This document shows positions 37,935 to 47,277 of a stretch of DNA of 64,000 nt, in pieces (position 1 is the stretch's first letter; every line of letters begins with the position of its first letter). The notes beneath the pieces were generated by a model that made no database searches, had not been told where the DNA came from, and saw nothing but the letters and a program-made list of their open reading frames with translations. The stretch is from Acidithiobacillus ferruginosus (lineage in GTDB: Bacteria; Pseudomonadota; Gammaproteobacteria; Acidithiobacillales; Acidithiobacillaceae): positions 1 through 64,000 of the forward strand of contig NZ_JABBDR010000167.1 of assembly GCF_018854495.1 (NCBI RefSeq), written 5' to 3'. The translations under genes were made by a program, and so were the position numbers.

Positions 37935-39323
37935 ATGGGCTATGACTTGCGGGAGCGGGCATTAGGCGCCTACCTGGGATTGGCGGTCGGGGATGCCCTG
38001 GGCGCGACGGTGGAGTTCATGAGTCCCACGGAAATCCGGGAGGAATATGGTGTTCACCGCAATATGATCGGTGGCGGCTGGCTGCATTTGCGCCCCGGAC
38101 AAGTGACCGACGATACTCAGATGTGCCTGGTGCTGGGTCGGAGCATCCTTGCCGATGAACAATGGTCCGTTACCCGCTTTGGCGCGGGGATGGTGCAGTG
38201 GTTGCGCAGTCATCCCGTGGATGTGGGCAATACCTGCCGCCGGGGAATCCGGCGCTTCATGCTCAACGGCAGTACCGCCGCCGAACCGGCGGAATGGGAT
38301 GCCGGCAATGGTGCGTGTGTGCGCAACCTCCCCGTGGTGCTGGCCACCCTGAACGCCCCTGCGACCTTCCGGCGAATCAGTGTGGAACAGGCGCACCTGA
38401 CCCACCATCACCCGCTGTCGGATGTCGCGACCCTAACGCTGGGAGAGATGTTACGCTGCGCGCTGCGCGGTGACGGCATTTCATCCGTGCGGCGCCTGGC
38501 GGATGCACTGGTTGCACGGTACCCGGAATTCGATTTCAAAGAAATTCCCCAGGCACCTACGCCCTATATTGTGGATACGGTGCGTGCCGTCCTGTACGCG
38601 CTGCTTCATACCGATAATTTTAAAGACTGCCTGATCACGGTGGTCAACCAGGGTGGGGATGCGGACACCACAGGCGCCCTCGTGGGCATGCTGGCGGGAG
38701 GCCTGTACGGGACTTACGGGCTTCCCGGTGCCTGGCTGCAGCGTCTGGATCCCGCGGTTCAGAAAGAAATCGCGGCACAGGTGGACCCGCTTCTGGCCTG
38801 GGGTGAGCGGACGGATCATGAGCAGTTGTCGGCCAGCACGCCGCTGCGTGTCTTATTTTACGAAAAACCAGGCTGTGCCAATAATGCGCGGCAGAAAGCG
38901 CTGTTGACGGCCGCCGGCTGTGTGCTGGAGGTGCATGACTTATTGCAGACCACATGGACGGCGGAAACCCTGCGCCCCTATTTTGCGGATCGACCCGTCG
39001 CCGAGTGGTTCAACCCCGCCTCGCCGCGGGTAAAGTCCGGAGAGATCGTTCCGGAGGCGTTTACGGAAGCCGGGGCACTCGCCGCGATGCTGTTGGACCC
39101 GCTTCTCATTCGTCGCCCGCTCATGGAAGCCGGGGGCGCCAAAATCGCCGGCTTTTCCGAGGATCAATTACGCCTGTGGACATCCGTATCTCCTGACGTG
39201 TATGCTGAAGTCACTGGCGTCGCTACAGACAATTGTCGACGATCGGTCCCCTGCCCAAGCGTCAGGCCGGCCCGCAGTCTCACCAAAACTCCAGCCGCCT
39301 CGTCCCACGCCAACGCCTCCTGA
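37935..39323 (+). CDS. draG: DraG glycohydrolase fused to an ArsC/NifO-like domain
   Basis: 462 residues against about 295 for DraG alone. Residues 1-295 are the ADP-ribosylglycohydrolase with metal ligands in GQVTDDTQM (58-60) and NQGGDADTTGA (241-246); it removes ADP-ribose from NifH. Residues about 304-416 form an ArsC-family domain of the nitrogenase-associated (NifO-like) type, with FYEKPGCANNARQKALL (C314) and LLIRRPLMEAGG. The last 45 residues look disordered. The two parts are separate genes in other diazotrophs I know. Confidence 0.93.
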   Translation: MGYDLRERALGAYLGLAVGDALGATVEFMSPTEIREEYGVHRNMIGGGWLHLRPGQVTDDTQMCLVLGRSILADEQWSVTRFGAGMVQWLRSHPVDVGNTCRRGIRRFMLNGSTAAEPAEWDAGNGACVRNLPVVLATLNAPATFRRISVEQAHLTHHHPLSDVATLTLGEMLRCALRGDGISSVRRLADALVARYPEFDFKEIPQAPTPYIVDTVRAVLYALLHTDNFKDCLITVVNQGGDADTTGALVGMLAGGLYGTYGLPGAWLQRLDPAVQKEIAAQVDPLLAWGERTDHEQLSASTPLRVLFYEKPGCANNARQKALLTAAGCVLEVHDLLQTTWTAETLRPYFADRPVAEWFNPASPRVKSGEIVPEAFTEAGALAAMLLDPLLIRRPLMEAGGAKIAGFSEDQLRLWTSVSPDVYAEVTGVATDNCRRSVPCPSVRPARSLTKTPAASSHANAS

Positions 39324-39348
39324 GCGCTGTAGAGAAGAGGGCCCCATC

Positions 39349-40986
39349 ATGAAAGATCGCGTAACACCCAACCATTTTCAGGAGCTGACGACCATCTATG
39401 AGGTGAGTAAGGTGCTCAGCTCTTCCATGGATCTTGAACACACCCTGAACGATGTTCTAAAGACGCTGGAAAGCCATCTGCATATCTCACCGTCCATGAT
39501 CGTATTGCGCATGAACGAGGAAATAGTGGGGGTAATCGCGGCCACAGGGTTGTCCGTTGCGGAAATAGAACGGGGGCGTTATCGGTTAGGGGAGGGGATG
39601 ATCGGCAAGATCATGCGTGCCGGCATGCCGATAGTGATTCCTGATGTCTCTCAGGAACCGGCTTTTCTGCACCGCGCCTTTGAACCGGAGATCAGTCAGC
39701 GCTTGCATGCCTTTGTAGGGGTGCCGATCAAGGTGGGATATGAGTGTATCGGTGTGCTCGCCATCTATCGCAGTGAGCGACACAAGGGCGTGAGTTTCCG
39801 TTCCGATGTCCGCTTGTTGCAGATGATCGCCAATCTGGTGGGACAGACCGTTAATCTGCATCAGGGTATCTCGGCGGAACGAAACCGTCTTTTGCAGGAA
39901 AAGCATCGTCTGCAGAAGGAGTTACAGAAGCGCTACAGCATCAAGAACGTCATCGGCAACAGCCGGGCCATGCAGGCGGTATTCGCCGATGTGCATCAGG
40001 CGGCACCGGGCAAGGCGACCGTGTTGCTGCGCGGTGAGTCGGGCACCGGCAAGGAAGTCATCGCCCGCGCCATTCATTATCTCAGCCCCCGTCGCGACAA
40101 AGCCTTTGTTTCGCTCAATTGCGCGGCGCTCCCGGAAAGCATTCTCGAGTCAGAACTCTTCGGACATGAGCGCGGCGCGTTTACCGGCGCCACCCAGGAG
40201 CGCAAAGGGCGCTTTGAACTGGCAGATGGCGGCACGCTGTTTCTCGATGAGATCGGCGATATCTCTCCGGCTTTTCAGGCCAAGCTCTTACGGGTGTTAC
40301 AGGAGCGTGAATTCGAGCGGGTAGGCGGAACTCAGACCCGGCGGGTCAATGTGCGCATTATCACTGCCACCAATCGCAATCTCGAAGAGGCGGTGAGCAA
40401 GGGCGAGTTCCGCGCCGATCTGTACTACCGGATCAATGTCGTCAGTATTTTCTTGCCCCCACTGCGGGAGCGTCGTGAGGACATTCCCGCCCTGATCGAG
40501 CACTTCCTTACCCGTTACAACGCGGAGAACCAGCGCAAACTGAGCCTCACCCCGGAAGCCTTGCAAACCATGGTGTCCTGCTACTGGCCGGGTAACGTGC
40601 GGGAATTGGAAAACTGCGTCGAACGCACCGCCACCATGATGCGCGGCGATATCATCCGCAATCTGGACGTGCCCTGTCAGCGCAATCAGTGCCTGTCCAT
40701 GGCCTTGCGGCCGCTGGAAGGGAGTCATCCCATCGTCACCATGAAGCTGTCGAGCGGCGGGAGTGTTCCGCCTCCTGCAACACCTGATGTGGAGGAGCAA
40801 GTGGCGGATGCATCCGGGGCTGGTGACGGGGAAGGTTCCTTGCCTTTGTCGGAGCGGGATCGCCTGATCCAGGCCATGGACCGCTGTGGCTGGGTACAAG
40901 CCAAAGCTGCCCGTTTATTGGGGACGACCACCCGCAAACTCGGTTATGCCCTCAATAAGCATGGCGTAGAAGTTAAAAAACTCTAA
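39349..40986 (+). CDS. nifA: NifA, sigma-54-dependent activator with O2-type Cys motif
   Basis: 545 residues: GAF domain (about 15-165), AAA+ domain with Walker A GESGTGKE (229-236), GAFTGA (276-281) and Walker B LFLDEIGD (297-304), a linker, and a Fis-type HTH (about 500-545). Cysteines 411, 423, 443 and 448 fit C-x11-C-x19-C-x4-C exactly, the motif of rhizobial NifA proteins that sense oxygen directly. No nifL is nearby. It activates the -24/-12 promoters listed here. ATG 39349 follows GAGG; longer in-frame starts overlap draG. Confidence 0.96.
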   Translation: MKDRVTPNHFQELTTIYEVSKVLSSSMDLEHTLNDVLKTLESHLHISPSMIVLRMNEEIVGVIAATGLSVAEIERGRYRLGEGMIGKIMRAGMPIVIPDVSQEPAFLHRAFEPEISQRLHAFVGVPIKVGYECIGVLAIYRSERHKGVSFRSDVRLLQMIANLVGQTVNLHQGISAERNRLLQEKHRLQKELQKRYSIKNVIGNSRAMQAVFADVHQAAPGKATVLLRGESGTGKEVIARAIHYLSPRRDKAFVSLNCAALPESILESELFGHERGAFTGATQERKGRFELADGGTLFLDEIGDISPAFQAKLLRVLQEREFERVGGTQTRRVNVRIITATNRNLEEAVSKGEFRADLYYRINVVSIFLPPLRERREDIPALIEHFLTRYNAENQRKLSLTPEALQTMVSCYWPGNVRELENCVERTATMMRGDIIRNLDVPCQRNQCLSMALRPLEGSHPIVTMKLSSGGSVPPPATPDVEEQVADASGAGDGEGSLPLSERDRLIQAMDRCGWVQAKAARLLGTTTRKLGYALNKHGVEVKKL

Positions 40987-40989
40987 ACC

Positions 40990-41028
40990 GGAAACGCTCA
41001 ACCGGGGGCGGCGAACGCTCCCCCCATC
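40990..41028 (+). terminator. possible weak terminator after nifA
   Basis: A GGGGGCG/CGCTCCCCC imperfect stem at about 41004-41024 without a clear T run. The rest of the 324-bp gap 40987-41310 holds the nifB control sites and no gene. Confidence 0.3.
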
Positions 41029-41083
41029 CCCACCTTGCTTACCGTCTTTCGTGCTTGCCCTGCTATTTTTACCCCTCCCCATT

Positions 41084-41099
41084 TGTCCGGTTTTCGACA
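41084..41099. promoter_or_regulatory. NifA upstream activator sequence (nifB)
   Basis: TGTCCGGTTTTCGACA, a perfect TGT-N10-ACA, 95 bp before the nifB -24 box. Confidence 0.85.
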
Positions 41100-41193
41100 A
41101 TTTTTGCCGCAGTGCGGAAAACGCACGTCATGTTATCGACAAAGCACCGGATGGTTTTAATCTAATATCTTGAAAAACAAAGGCGGCATATGC

Positions 41194-41209
41194 TGGCATC
41201 ACTTTTGCT
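41194..41209 (+). promoter_or_regulatory. sigma-54 promoter of the nifB operon
   Basis: TGGCATCACTTTTGCT, correct GG-N10-GC spacing and TTGC. Predicted start near 41220, about 90 bases before nifB. Confidence 0.85.
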
Positions 41210-41310
41210 AAAGGTAATGCAAGCGTCAGCTTCTTAGGAGCAAGCCGATACATCCATGAGGCGCGCGGTTTTCCATCGTTCACTGAAGATCCGTATGGAG
41301 GATTACGCCC

Positions 41311-42879
41311 ATGGCATCCCAAATAATTTCTCTTTCCAGTATTGCCACACCCAATAACGGGGTGGATCTGGATGAGATCATGCAGCAGAAGGCAGAACAC
41401 CAAGGTTGTGGTACGAGCGGTGGTTCCGGCAAGGCCAGTTGTGGCACCGGAGCGGGGCAGGGAGATCTGGCACCGGAGATATGGGAAAAGGTCAAGAATC
41501 ACCCCTGCTATAGCGAAGAAGCGCATCATCATTACGCCCGTATGCATGTTGCGGTGGCGCCCGCCTGCAATATCCAATGCAATTACTGTAACCGCAAATA
41601 TGACTGCGCCAACGAAAGTCGGCCGGGTGTCGTCAGTGAAAAACTGACGCCGGAGCAAGCGGCTAAAAAGGTGCTGGCCGTGGCTTCCACCATTCCGCAA
41701 ATGACGGTGTTGGGTATTGCTGGTCCGGGTGATCCCCTGGCCAACCCCGAGAAAACTTTCAAGACCTTTGAACTGATCTCGAAAACAGCGCCGGATATCA
41801 AGCTCTGCCTGTCCACCAATGGCCTGGCACTCCCTGACCATGTGGATACCATTGCCGGCTTTAATGTGGATCACGTCACCATCACCATCAATATGGTGGA
41901 TGCGGATGTGGGCGCGCTGATCTATCCCTGGATTTATTACAAAAACAAGCGGTACAAGGGGCGTGAAGCGGCGCAGATACTCACCGACCGGCAAATGCAG
42001 GGACTGGAAATGCTGACCGAGCGCGGCATTCTCTGTAAGGTGAATTCGGTCATGATCCCCGGCATCAATGATCACCATCTCGTGGAAGTCAACCGGGCAG
42101 TCAAGAGCCGCGGCGCTTTCCTTCACAACATCATGCCCCTGATTTCCGCCCCGGAACATGGCACCGTTTTCGGCTTGAACGGCCAGCGCGGCCCGACCGC
42201 GCAGGAACTAAAGGCCCTGCAGGACAGTTGCGAAGGCGAAATGAACATGATGCGCCACTGTCGGCAATGCCGGGCGGACGCCGTGGGTCTGCTGGGTGAA
42301 GATCGTTCGGCAGAATTCACGACCGAAGCCGTCATGGCGATGGATGTGGAATATGACCTGGAATCGCGCAAGGCCTATCAGTCGCTGGTGGAGCAGGAAC
42401 GTCAGGCGACGGCGGACGCCAAGCGGGCGGAACTGGAAACCCTGGCCGGCGAGCAATCCGATGTCAAAATTCTCATCGCGGTGGCGACCAAGGGCAGCGG
42501 GCGGGTCAATGAGCACTTCGGTCATGCCACCGAGTTTCAGATTTATGAGGCGAGTGCGTCCGGGGCGAAGTTTGTCGGCCACCGTCGCGTGGACCTCTAT
42601 TGCCAGGGCGGTTATGGCGAAGAGGAAGCCCTGGAAACCACCATCATCCGCGCGATCAACGATTGTACGGCAGTTTTTGTGGCCAAGATCGGTGGCTGTC
42701 CGAAAGCCTCGCTGGAGGCGGCCGGAATCGATGCGGTGGATCGCTACGCTTTTGAATATATCGAGCAGTCAGTCATCGCCTACTATCGGGATTATCTCGA
42801 TAACATCCGTAGCGGGGCCATTGTCCATGGCCAGCGCGGGGATGCGGAGATCCGGCAGGGCGCGTACATCGCTGCATAA
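41311..42879 (+). CDS. nifB: NifB, radical SAM enzyme for NifB-co
   Basis: 522 residues. The radical SAM motif CNIQCNYC (C86, C90, C93) lies early; residues about 390-500 form the NifX-like domain ([16 protein letters not shown], ending in [11 protein letters not shown]). It joins two [4Fe-4S] units and carbide to make NifB-co, the FeMo-co core. This is the long, two-domain form. Confidence 0.97.
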   Translation: MASQIISLSSIATPNNGVDLDEIMQQKAEHQGCGTSGGSGKASCGTGAGQGDLAPEIWEKVKNHPCYSEEAHHHYARMHVAVAPACNIQCNYCNRKYDCANESRPGVVSEKLTPEQAAKKVLAVASTIPQMTVLGIAGPGDPLANPEKTFKTFELISKTAPDIKLCLSTNGLALPDHVDTIAGFNVDHVTITINMVDADVGALIYPWIYYKNKRYKGREAAQILTDRQMQGLEMLTERGILCKVNSVMIPGINDHHLVEVNRAVKSRGAFLHNIMPLISAPEHGTVFGLNGQRGPTAQELKALQDSCEGEMNMMRHCRQCRADAVGLLGEDRSAEFTTEAVMAMDVEYDLESRKAYQSLVEQERQATADAKRAELETLAGEQSDVKILIAVATKGSGRVNEHFGHATEFQIYEASASGAKFVGHRRVDLYCQGGYGEEEALETTIIRAINDCTAVFVAKIGGCPKASLEAAGIDAVDRYAFEYIEQSVIAYYRDYLDNIRSGAIVHGQRGDAEIRQGAYIAA

Positions 42880-42928
42880 GGTTATCGGGGGAGATCTCCT
42901 CCCCCATTTTGTAAAAAGGAGAAACATC

Positions 42929-43147
42929 ATGGCTTTTAAAATCGTTAGTTCCCAATGCACCAGTTGTTCGGCCTGTGAACCGGAATGTCCGAATATGGCG
43001 ATTTCCGAAAAGAATGGCACCTTTGTGATCGATCCAGCCAAGTGTACAGAATGCATAAATTATTTCGATGAACCGCAGTGTGTGGCGGTATGTCCGGTGG
43101 ACGACACCTGCATCATTGATAACAACTATCCCCGTTACGTCGCTTAG
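42929..43147 (+). CDS. fdxN: FdxN-type ferredoxin, 2[4Fe-4S]
   Basis: 72 residues with [13 protein letters not shown] and [20 protein letters not shown]; the longer second loop is typical of FdxN, which often follows nifB and supplies electrons to it. ATG 42929 has AAGGAG upstream. Confidence 0.94.
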   Translation: MAFKIVSSQCTSCSACEPECPNMAISEKNGTFVIDPAKCTECINYFDEPQCVAVCPVDDTCIIDNNYPRYVA

Positions 43148-43156
43148 GAGTCTGTC

Positions 43157-43492
43157 ATGGAACTCACCTTTACGCCTAAAGCGGAACGCTTTATCCAGCG
43201 GATGATTACCTTTGGCGGAGGAAATGCCGCCAGTGCTTTTCGCCTTGCGGTAAAGCCAGGCGGGTGCTCCGGCCTCTCTTACGATTTTCGCATTGTCGAC
43301 GCGGCGGAGCCCGGCGATGTGGCCATCACCAGCAATGGCATTCCGGTACTGCTGGAACAGAAGAGTGTCCCTTTTCTCAACGGAGTCGTCGTCGATTGCG
43401 AGGACAGCCTGATGAATACCGGGTTGGTCTTTACCAATCCCAATGCGGCGGCCAGTTGTGGTTGCGGAACGTCATTTACACCCAAGGAATAA
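43157..43492 (+). CDS. HesB-type A-type Fe-S carrier
   Basis: 111 residues with GGCSGLSYDFRIV and ASCGCGTSF, the three-Cys HesB/IscA fold. It lies 9 bp after fdxN. It probably delivers clusters to NifB or FdxN. It differs clearly from the IscA at 25101 and is not a recent copy. Confidence 0.92.
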   Translation: MELTFTPKAERFIQRMITFGGGNAASAFRLAVKPGGCSGLSYDFRIVDAAEPGDVAITSNGIPVLLEQKSVPFLNGVVVDCEDSLMNTGLVFTNPNAAASCGCGTSFTPKE

Positions 43493-43532
43493 AGCCGGGT
43501 CCCGGAAACGGTGAGACGGGAGGGAGGAAAAC

Positions 43533-43763
43533 ATGGAAACCTGGATCGTTCATCATACGAATACGACTATCCATCGTTGCGCAGCGAATACAGCAGCACT
43601 CCCCCCGCATCTCGACGATATCGATTTCTGCGGTGCGGAGATCTTTACGCGCATACCCGCGAGGGAGCAGCGTCATCTCGCACAGGCTTACAGCAGTTAT
43701 GCCTGCTGTGAGGAATGTGAGGCGGCTCTGCTCCATCCCCTGAAGCATAGGGGTGCGGCATGA
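43533..43763 (+). CDS. small Cys/His-rich protein, unknown
   Basis: 76 residues with five cysteines, including CCEECEA near the end, and several His. I do not recognise it, but the composition suggests metal or cluster binding. GGGAGG precedes ATG and its stop overlaps the next start (ATGA), so it is translated with the TPR-like gene. Confidence 0.75.
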   Translation: METWIVHHTNTTIHRCAANTAALPPHLDDIDFCGAEIFTRIPAREQRHLAQAYSSYACCEECEAALLHPLKHRGAA

Positions 43764-44272
43764 GCAATATCTGGGACGATGAATGGTTGAACCGCCGCTA
43801 TTACGAAGGCCTGTTGCCAGAAGCAGCGGAACGGCATCTGCATCTTGCTGCGCGCTCCTATGCGGACGAAGTCTGTGCCGAAGATCACCTGATGGATGCC
43901 ATCGCCATCGCGCCCGAACACATGGTCGTTTATCTGGGTTTATACAAATTTTATTTCTATAAGGGGCGGCTGCGCGAGGCGCTGGCTACGGCCCGCATCT
44001 GTCTGCAGCGCAGCGCCGCGGAATTGGGTATTGATCCGGACTGGCGCAAGGTAAGGGAGCGGCAGGCGGACTTTGGCAGTTTTGATGCTCCGCAGGCGCG
44101 CTTCTATATGTTCGTGCTGAAAGCCTATGGTTACCTGCATTTGCGTCTGGGTCACCTGGCTACGGGCAGCAAAATCATGGACAAACTCATCGAATTGGAC
44201 CCGACGGATAAAATACAGGCCCGGGTACTGCTGGAAGTCCTGCAAAAAAAAGAGGAAGACGACGATGAGTGA
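43760..44272 (+). CDS. TPR-like protein of the nifB operon
   Basis: 170 residues, helical, TPR-like (APEHMVVYLGLYKFYFYKG, then LKAYGYLHLRLGHLATG). It is homologous to the protein at 56-550 in the fix operon. The C terminus is strongly acidic (EEDDDE). It overlaps both neighbours by a few bases. Family name and partner unknown. Confidence 0.82.
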   Translation: MSNIWDDEWLNRRYYEGLLPEAAERHLHLAARSYADEVCAEDHLMDAIAIAPEHMVVYLGLYKFYFYKGRLREALATARICLQRSAAELGIDPDWRKVRERQADFGSFDAPQARFYMFVLKAYGYLHLRLGHLATGSKIMDKLIELDPTDKIQARVLLEVLQKKEEDDDE

Positions 44273-45056
44273 TCCGGACGAGGCCATTGACTGGCAGGGC
44301 TGCGCCGTCTCCTGTGAAGCCTGCCCTGAGCGCGGGATCCCAGGGCTGAAGTGCGAACCGTTGCATGCCTGTATGCATGATCGTTACGCCAAAAGGGTGG
44401 ATCGCTTTTTTCGCTGGAATCCGCAGATCGCCAAGGATTATCTGCAACACGGCTACTTTGAGGTGCGGGCCTGCGCTGCGCGTTATGCGGATATCTTTCA
44501 TCTGCCGGCACTCATGAACGATCCGGACGAAACCGTGCGCTGGGCAGTAGCGCAGCGGCTTCCGCAACGCTATCTGCTGCGGATGATCCACGATCCGCAT
44601 CGGGAAGTGCGTATCCGGGTAGCTGCGCGGCTGGATGAACGTAACCTGCCTGCCATGATGCACGATGCGGATTATTACGTGCGCCTGGAAGTGGTGCGTC
44701 GCCTGCCCAAAGGTCTATTGCCGCTCATGATGCATGATTCCGATGTGGAGGTCCGGCGGGTTGTGGCCAAACGCATCGGCGTGGATGCCCTGGTCAAAAT
44801 GCTGCAGGACGACGACCCCGGGGTCCGTCTGGATGCCATTGAACGGGTACCGGTGTCGATCCTTTCCACGCTGATTGACGATGCGGACTGGCGTATCCGC
44901 TACGAGGTGGCGGCGCGCGGGAGCCGGGAAGCGGTAATCCGCCTGTTGGCAGACGAGGATTATGAGGTGCGTCGTTGCGCCGCAGAACGCTTGGGGAAAG
45001 GCGAACCGTTTTCCAGGCAACGATTGCCAGGGGAGGATGAATTATGGCCGGTATGA
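44265..45056 (+). CDS. LRV (leucine-rich variant) repeat Fe-S protein
   Basis: 263 residues. An N-terminal cluster module has C13, C17, C20 and a later C in CEPLHACMHDRY, followed by about seven LRV/HEAT-like repeats (DPDETVRWAVAQRLP, DPHREVRIRVAARL and so on). The Azotobacter LRV protein, encoded near nif genes, has this same [4Fe-4S] plus LRV build. Role unknown; perhaps a docking or sensing factor. Confidence 0.92.
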   Translation: MSDPDEAIDWQGCAVSCEACPERGIPGLKCEPLHACMHDRYAKRVDRFFRWNPQIAKDYLQHGYFEVRACAARYADIFHLPALMNDPDETVRWAVAQRLPQRYLLRMIHDPHREVRIRVAARLDERNLPAMMHDADYYVRLEVVRRLPKGLLPLMMHDSDVEVRRVVAKRIGVDALVKMLQDDDPGVRLDAIERVPVSILSTLIDDADWRIRYEVAARGSREAVIRLLADEDYEVRRCAAERLGKGEPFSRQRLPGEDELWPV

Positions 45057-45346
45057 GCAGAGATAGCGCGACCGTCGAGCTTGGCGCAGAACCCGAGTTC
45101 AATTATGGGGATAAAGTCCGTTCCCGCAAGCATGTGAAAAATGACGGGACATTCACCGGTGCGGAAATTGGCGAGGTGATTGTTACCAAAGGCGATGTCG
45201 GTTTTATCATCAGTATCGGCACCTATTTGCAACAATTTTATATTTATGGCGTGGATTTTTATGAGCGTGGTCATCTGGTCGGCATGAAGGGCCGTGAACT
45301 GGAATTGATCGAATACAATCCGAGTCAGGAGGAGAAAATCTCATGA
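45044..45346 (+). CDS. nifZ: NifZ, MoFe protein maturation factor
   Basis: 100 residues. FNYGDKVRSRKHVKNDGTF and GFIISIGTYLQQFYIYGVDF are the NifZ family core. NifZ helps form the second P-cluster in MoFe protein. The ATG has GGGGAGG upstream and lies 13 bp inside the LRV gene; ATG 45053 is an alternative. Confidence 0.93.
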   Translation: MAGMSRDSATVELGAEPEFNYGDKVRSRKHVKNDGTFTGAEIGEVIVTKGDVGFIISIGTYLQQFYIYGVDFYERGHLVGMKGRELELIEYNPSQEEKIS

Positions 45347-45597
45347 TGGATCTGCGTCCTCCCCGATTTGATTGGGGTCTCAGGGTATTGGCTGGCGATG
45401 ATATTTTTAATGATGGGACGTATCCGGGGGAGGCCGAAGGGGCCTTGCTGGTAGCCAAGGACAGTCCGGGAGAAATCGTGCGGGTAGGACATCATGAAGA
45501 GAGCAACACGCCCCTCTACCTCGTGGAGTTTGCCAACGGTATGGTGGTGGGTTGTCTGGAAGAGGAAATTCTACCCGTCGAAGGGCCGAAGCCATGA
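45343..45597 (+). CDS. second NifZ-family protein
   Basis: 84 residues with FDWGLRVLAGDDIFNDGTYP and LYLVEFANGMVVGCLEEEI, a NifZ-like SH3-type fold. It overlaps nifZ as ATGA. In many diazotrophs nifZ is single and longer, so this pair may be a split or duplicated NifZ. Confidence 0.85.
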   Translation: MMDLRPPRFDWGLRVLAGDDIFNDGTYPGEAEGALLVAKDSPGEIVRVGHHEESNTPLYLVEFANGMVVGCLEEEILPVEGPKP

Positions 45598-46775
45598 ACA
45601 TGACGCGCAGCATTTATCTCGATAATAATGCGACAACGGCCTTGGCACCGGCGGCACTGGACGCCATGTTGCCCTATTTATCCACAGAATATGCCAATCC
45701 TTCCAGTGCCTCCGAAGCGGGTGTAAGCGTCAAGAAAGCGTTGGGTGAGGCGCGGGTCGCGGTGGCCAAATTGTTGGGCTCCTCACCTGCGGAACTGATT
45801 TTTACCAGTGGCGCGACGGAGAGCAATCATACGGCGATCCTGGGCGCGCTCTCCCTGACCAAAGGCAAACGCCATCTGATTACCAGCCAGGTGGAACACC
45901 CCTCCGTACTTTTGATGTGTCAGCATCTGGAACGTCTCGGAATAGAGGTAAGTTACCTGCCGGTGGATGAAGAGGGGCGCCTGGACCTGGAAGACCTGCG
46001 CATAGCCTTGCGTCCGGATACCGCCCTGGTTTCGCTGATGTGGGCAAACAATGAAACCGGTGTGCTCTTTCCTGTTGTTGAAGCGGCTGCCATGGCGCAT
46101 GACGCGGGGGCTTTTTTCCATACGGATGCGACCCAGGTGCTTGGCAAGCTGTCTGTGAATGCCGCCGCTTCCGGCGTGGATTTTTTATCCTGCTCGGCAC
46201 ATAAGATTCATGGCCCCAAGGGCGTTGGGGCACTGTTCGTCCGCAAAGGCATTGCCTTACCACCCTTGTTTCATGGTCATCAGGAACGGGGACGGCGGGG
46301 CGGTACCGAGAATGTTCCTGCCATTGCCGGTTTTGCGGCCGCTGCCCGTCTGCTCACCAATATCGAACACGAGGCGCATTACCTGCGGGAATTGCGTGAT
46401 CATTTTGAACAAGGTCTGTTGGCGTTCATGCCCTGCGCGCGGATCCATGGGCAGGAAGCCGAGCGTTTACCCAATACCAGCAATGTCGGGTTTATCGCAC
46501 TCGACGGTGAAGAACTGCTCTATCGCCTGGAGCAGGAGGGCATTACGGCTGCAGCCGGTGCCGCTTGTGCTGCTGGCGGGCAGGAACCTTCCCATGTGCT
46601 TACGGCCATGGGTTTTTCTAAAACCGCGGTGCTGTCCTCGCTGCGTTTCTCCTTTGGCCGCCAGAACCGGTCGGAGGATGTGGAGCGGCTGCTCCGTGTA
46701 TTGCCAGGCATCCTGCTGGGCATGATGGACATGCCACCGGTGAAGGCCGGAGTCCCGATTTCTTGCGCACCATAA
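45594..46775 (+). CDS. nifS: second NifS-type cysteine desulfurase
   Basis: 393 residues with YLDNNATTALAPAAL, the PLP Lys in SCSAHKIHGPKGVG, and a catalytic Cys in GAACAAGGQEPSH. It overlaps the NifZ-like gene as ATGA. The Cys loop differs from that of the NifS at 23010 (ACAAGG against ACTSGS), so partner preference may differ; it may serve NifB or the HesB carrier. Confidence 0.93.
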   Translation: MNMTRSIYLDNNATTALAPAALDAMLPYLSTEYANPSSASEAGVSVKKALGEARVAVAKLLGSSPAELIFTSGATESNHTAILGALSLTKGKRHLITSQVEHPSVLLMCQHLERLGIEVSYLPVDEEGRLDLEDLRIALRPDTALVSLMWANNETGVLFPVVEAAAMAHDAGAFFHTDATQVLGKLSVNAAASGVDFLSCSAHKIHGPKGVGALFVRKGIALPPLFHGHQERGRRGGTENVPAIAGFAAAARLLTNIEHEAHYLRELRDHFEQGLLAFMPCARIHGQEAERLPNTSNVGFIALDGEELLYRLEQEGITAAAGAACAAGGQEPSHVLTAMGFSKTAVLSSLRFSFGRQNRSEDVERLLRVLPGILLGMMDMPPVKAGVPISCAP

Positions 46776-46790
46776 AATAAGGAATACCCC

Positions 46791-47000
46791 ATGAAGGTGA
46801 TGATTCGTAAAAACGCCGCTGGTGAGTTGACGGCGTATGTGCCCAAGAAAGACCTTGAGGAACCGATTACCGAGTGTCAGAAGCCGGAACTGTGGGGCGG
46901 GGTGGTGACGCTGGCGAACGGCTGGCGCCTGGAATTGCCGGAGATGCCCGGTGATACCCGTCTGCCTATTACCGTAGAAGCGCGTCGATTGGAGGGCTGA
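46791..47000 (+). CDS. nifT: NifT/FixU
   Basis: 69 residues starting MKVMIRKNAAGELTAYVPKK, followed by WGGVVTLANGWRLELP. It is the small conserved nifT product, of unknown function, dispensable in Azotobacter. Confidence 0.93.
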   Translation: MKVMIRKNAAGELTAYVPKKDLEEPITECQKPELWGGVVTLANGWRLELPEMPGDTRLPITVEARRLEG

Positions 47001-47004
47001 GAGG

Positions 47005-47277
47005 ATGGAACTCACTGACGAAGATCTCGCGGTGCTTTTTGATCTGGGCCGAAATGCCTGCCGGTCTGGTGAGGGTATCCTGCCTGTTTTGCGTACCCGC
47101 TTCCCCGGACTCCCCATCACCCAATGTCCCGCCGGCGATGTCAACGACGAGCCCTTCCGTACCGGCGAATATTTTGACCTGCATTGGTTGGATACCCGCG
47201 ACCATTGTCCGAAAATCACGTCCGATTCCCAGGTGGCAACCGGCCTGTTGCTGGCCATGCATCGGAGTACGACATGA
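47005..47277 (+). CDS. small nif-operon protein, unknown
   Basis: 90 residues, acidic, with ELTDEDLAVLFDLGRNACRSG. It lies 4 bp after nifT and overlaps the next start as ATGA. It resembles short proteins seen after nifT in other proteobacterial nif clusters, but no function is known to me. Confidence 0.78.
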   Translation: MELTDEDLAVLFDLGRNACRSGEGILPVLRTRFPGLPITQCPAGDVNDEPFRTGEYFDLHWLDTRDHCPKITSDSQVATGLLLAMHRSTT

